From Laceyella sacchari (GTDB taxonomy: Bacteria > Bacillota > Bacilli > Thermoactinomycetales > Thermoactinomycetaceae): DNA of 64,000 nucleotides. The stretch lies in assembly GCF_004343255.1 (NCBI RefSeq), contig NZ_SMDD01000001.1, positions 632,577-696,576 of the forward strand, given 5' to 3'. Under the pieces are notes generated by a model, which saw nothing but the letters and a program-made list of their open reading frames with translations, searched no databases and was not told the DNA's origin. Position numbers and translations under genes: made by a program. Below, piece after piece: positions 62,084-64,000 of this stretch. Within the stretch, counting starts at the first letter, position 1. Each line of letters begins with the position of its first letter.

Positions 62084-63760
62084 ATGAGTTGGACTGCTTT
62101 ACTCATGTTTTTACAAGTGTTCTTCTCCATCGTCATCGGGTTATACTTTTGGAACTTGCTTAAAAGCCAACAGACACACCGTAGCGCCGTGGATCGCGAA
62201 GCCAAGAGGGAATTGGAGAAATTGCAATCCATGCGCAAGATTTCCCTTACGGAACCGTTGGCGGAAAAGACCCGGCCCTCGGAATTGAGCGAAATCATCG
62301 GGCAAGAAGAAGGGATACGCGCGTTGAAGGCGGCCATGTGCGGCCCCAATCCCCAACATGTGATCATTTATGGTCCGCCAGGGGTGGGCAAAACGGCTGC
62401 GGCGCGCATTATTTTGAAAGAAGCCATTAAAAATAGCGCTTCGCCCTTTACCCGGGACGCCAAATTCGTGGAGATCGATGCGACGACGGCACGGTTTGAT
62501 GAAAGGGGCATCGCAGACCCGCTGATCGGTTCTGTGCATGACCCAATCTACCAAGGGGCGGGGGCGATGGGAGTCGCCGGCGTCCCCCAGCCCAAGCCCG
62601 GAGCGGTAACAAAAGCGCATGGGGGAGTTTTGTTCATCGATGAGATCGGTGAATTGCATCCGGTGCAGATGAATAAGCTCCTGAAAGTGTTGGAAGATCG
62701 CAAAGTTTTCTTCGAGAGCGCTTACTATAGCTCTGAAGATAGCAACACCCCCAGTCACATCCATGATATTTTTCAAAATGGGATGCCTGCTGATTTTCGA
62801 CTGATCGGCGCCACCACTCGCACGCCTGCCGAAATCCCGCCGGCCATACGCTCCCGGTGCATGGAGATCTTTTTCCGTCCCTTGTTAGCCCATGAGATCG
62901 AACAAGTGGCCGAACAAGCGTTAAAACGCATCAATTTTGACTACGAGCCGGAAGCGGTTCAAGTGATTACCCGTTATGCGACGAACGGGCGTGACGCGGT
63001 AAACATCGTTCAAACAGCTGTCGGGCTTGTCTTGTCGGAAAATCGCCGAGTGGTTGAGGCGAGAGATGTGGAATGGGTTGTCCACAGCAGTCAGCTCAAT
63101 CCGCGGCCAGAGCAGAAAATGCCGGTTGCTCCGCAAGTGGGATTGGTGACGGGATTGGCGGTGTACGGCCCTCATCTGGGCACCGTGATCGAGATTGAAG
63201 TGACAGCTACACCCGCAGAATCAGGCAAAGGGTGCATCCAGATCACCGGAGTGGTCGAAGAAGAAGAGATGGCCGGACGCGAGCGTACCATCCGTCGCAA
63301 AAGCATGGCTCGGGGTTCTGTTGAAAATGTGATCACTGTCTTGAGGCAAAGCACGAACCTGAATCCCGATGCTTATCATTTGCACATAAACTTCCCAGGC
63401 GGTATGCCGCTTGATGGCCCTTCGGCAGGGGTGGCGATCGCCACGGCTATTTATTCGGCAATCAAAAGGAAACCCGTAGATCATCGGTTGGCGATGACGG
63501 GTGAATTAAGCATACACGGCTATGTCAAGCCAGTGGGAGGGATCATAGCCAAAGTTGATGCGGCCAAACAAGCAGGTGCGACCAGAGTATTGATACCGCG
63601 TGAGAATATGCAATCCATTTTCGAGCACATGGAAGGGATTGAAGTGATTCCCGTAGAACGGATTGAAGCGGTATTGGATCTGGCACTTGTAGAGGAGGAA
63701 AAGCAGACCGAGGACGCGACAGTGCCGTCCGTGTTTGCCCCCACCTCGGCGCCAGTGTGA
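62084..63760 (+). CDS. lonB: ATP-dependent protease LonB
   Basis: This 558-residue membrane-anchored Lon has an N-terminal TM helix (about 4-24), an AAA+ domain with Walker A GPPGVGKT at 97-104 and Walker B GGVLFIDEIGEL, and a C-terminal Lon protease domain with the dyad Ser447 (DGPSAG) and Lys490 (GGIIAKVDAA). In Bacillus LonB is forespore-associated. ATG follows AAAGGAATGGG. lonA follows after a terminator. Confidence 0.96.
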   Translation: MSWTALLMFLQVFFSIVIGLYFWNLLKSQQTHRSAVDREAKRELEKLQSMRKISLTEPLAEKTRPSELSEIIGQEEGIRALKAAMCGPNPQHVIIYGPPGVGKTAAARIILKEAIKNSASPFTRDAKFVEIDATTARFDERGIADPLIGSVHDPIYQGAGAMGVAGVPQPKPGAVTKAHGGVLFIDEIGELHPVQMNKLLKVLEDRKVFFESAYYSSEDSNTPSHIHDIFQNGMPADFRLIGATTRTPAEIPPAIRSRCMEIFFRPLLAHEIEQVAEQALKRINFDYEPEAVQVITRYATNGRDAVNIVQTAVGLVLSENRRVVEARDVEWVVHSSQLNPRPEQKMPVAPQVGLVTGLAVYGPHLGTVIEIEVTATPAESGKGCIQITGVVEEEEMAGRERTIRRKSMARGSVENVITVLRQSTNLNPDAYHLHINFPGGMPLDGPSAGVAIATAIYSAIKRKPVDHRLAMTGELSIHGYVKPVGGIIAKVDAAKQAGATRVLIPRENMQSIFEHMEGIEVIPVERIEAVLDLALVEEEKQTEDATVPSVFAPTSAPV

Positions 63761-63792
63761 ATGTAAGTGCGGAATTGGCCTGGACAAACGTG

Positions 63793-63829
63793 CCAAGTCG
63801 GCCTCCCGCAGTGGGAATCCGACTTGGTT
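63793..63829 (+). terminator. Terminator of lonB
   Basis: CCAAGTCGG and CCGACTTGG form a perfect 9-bp stem around a 17-nt loop with a short U-tract. Confidence 0.75.
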
Positions 63830-63912
63830 ATGTCATAGACAAAACAAATCGAATAAGATAAAATCGTACAAAGTTATTCAGTTCCTTGAGTGTCAGCAAC
63901 GGAGGTGCATGT

Positions 63913-64000
63913 ATGGCTGTAAAAGAAGAGGAACGCACATTGCCTTTGCTCCCTTTAAGAGGGTTGATTGTCTTTCCGACAATGGTTTTGCATTTAGACG
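63913..64000 (+). CDS. lonA: ATP-dependent protease LonA, 5' end only
   Basis: The first 29 codons read VKEEERTLPLLPLRGLIVFPTMVLHLD, the start of the Lon substrate-binding (LAN) domain. ATG at 63913 has GGAGGTG ten bases upstream. The gene runs off the right edge. Position after lonB is the usual one in Bacillales. Confidence 0.9.
   Translation, partial: MAVKEEERTLPLLPLRGLIVFPTMVLHLD

Noticed and set aside
1-64000. CRISPR array
   Set aside because: No regularly spaced direct repeats were seen; the only multi-copy repeats are the four dispersed MITE-like elements and the TGAACAA triplet.

Overview
The window looks like chromosomal DNA of a spore-forming Gram-positive bacterium of the order Bacillales. 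It carries the conserved Bacillus-type block marR(ysmB)-murI-gerM-rph-xtp-phosphodiesterase, the block tig-clpP-clpX-lonB-lonA, spore genes (gerM, yyaC), purine-rich ribosome binding sites and TTG/GTG starts. Base composition is near 50% G+C. Menaquinone genes of the futalosine type and an XRE-TPR regulator would fit a thermophilic Thermoactinomycetaceae-like organism (Laceyella, Thermoactinomyces and relatives), but that placement is inference.

Layout. 0-2 kb: a large serine recombinase with a small upstream ORF, the edge or remnant of an integrated element. 2-7.6 kb: a citrate-type two-component system followed by a tripartite tricarboxylate transporter (tctC-tctB-tctA). 7.7-10.8 kb: an accessory island with a possible immunity-like protein, a three-gene operon of a DUF6884 protein and two GIY-YIG-like proteins, a truncated MITE, an orphan protein and the stump of a LuxR-type regulator. 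11-19 kb: SelO, a cell-wall amidase, a DUF2157/GDYXXLXY membrane pair, a TipA-like MerR regulator, a GNAT protein and a PhzF-like isomerase. 19-31 kb: small secreted proteins, mqnB-mqnD, a Vpr-like subtilisin, a membrane-anchored phosphodiesterase-fold protein, a DUF4349 lipoprotein, an aldo/keto reductase and a membrane coiled-coil gene broken by an in-frame TAG. 31-35 kb: flavohemoglobin with a Crp/Fnr regulator and an ideal TGTGA-N6-TCACA site between them, then metA. 35-47.6 kb: rocB, yyaC, a secreted protein of unknown family, a GNAT protein, a B12-binding radical SAM protein, a YitT protein, type 2 IPP isomerase, a C39 peptidase, spermidine synthase and a gamma-glutamylcyclotransferase-like protein. 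47.8-53 kb: the conserved ysmB-murI-gerM-rph-xtp-yfcE-like run ending in tRNA-Arg(TCT). 53-57 kb: a second accessory patch with a frameshifted GNAT pseudogene, an XRE-TPR regulator with two overlapping micro-ORFs at its 3' end, and a divergent pair of small unknown genes. 57.4-64 kb: proteostasis genes tig, clpP, clpX, a FemAB-like gene, lonB and the start of lonA.

Most genes are single or in short operons separated by clear hairpin terminators. A family of about 132-136 bp inverted-repeat elements occurs four times (two full copies, one truncated, one internally deleted); no transposase for it is present. The best candidates for an undescribed system are the DUF6884/GIY-YIG/GIY-YIG operon and the XRE-TPR locus with its micro-ORFs.
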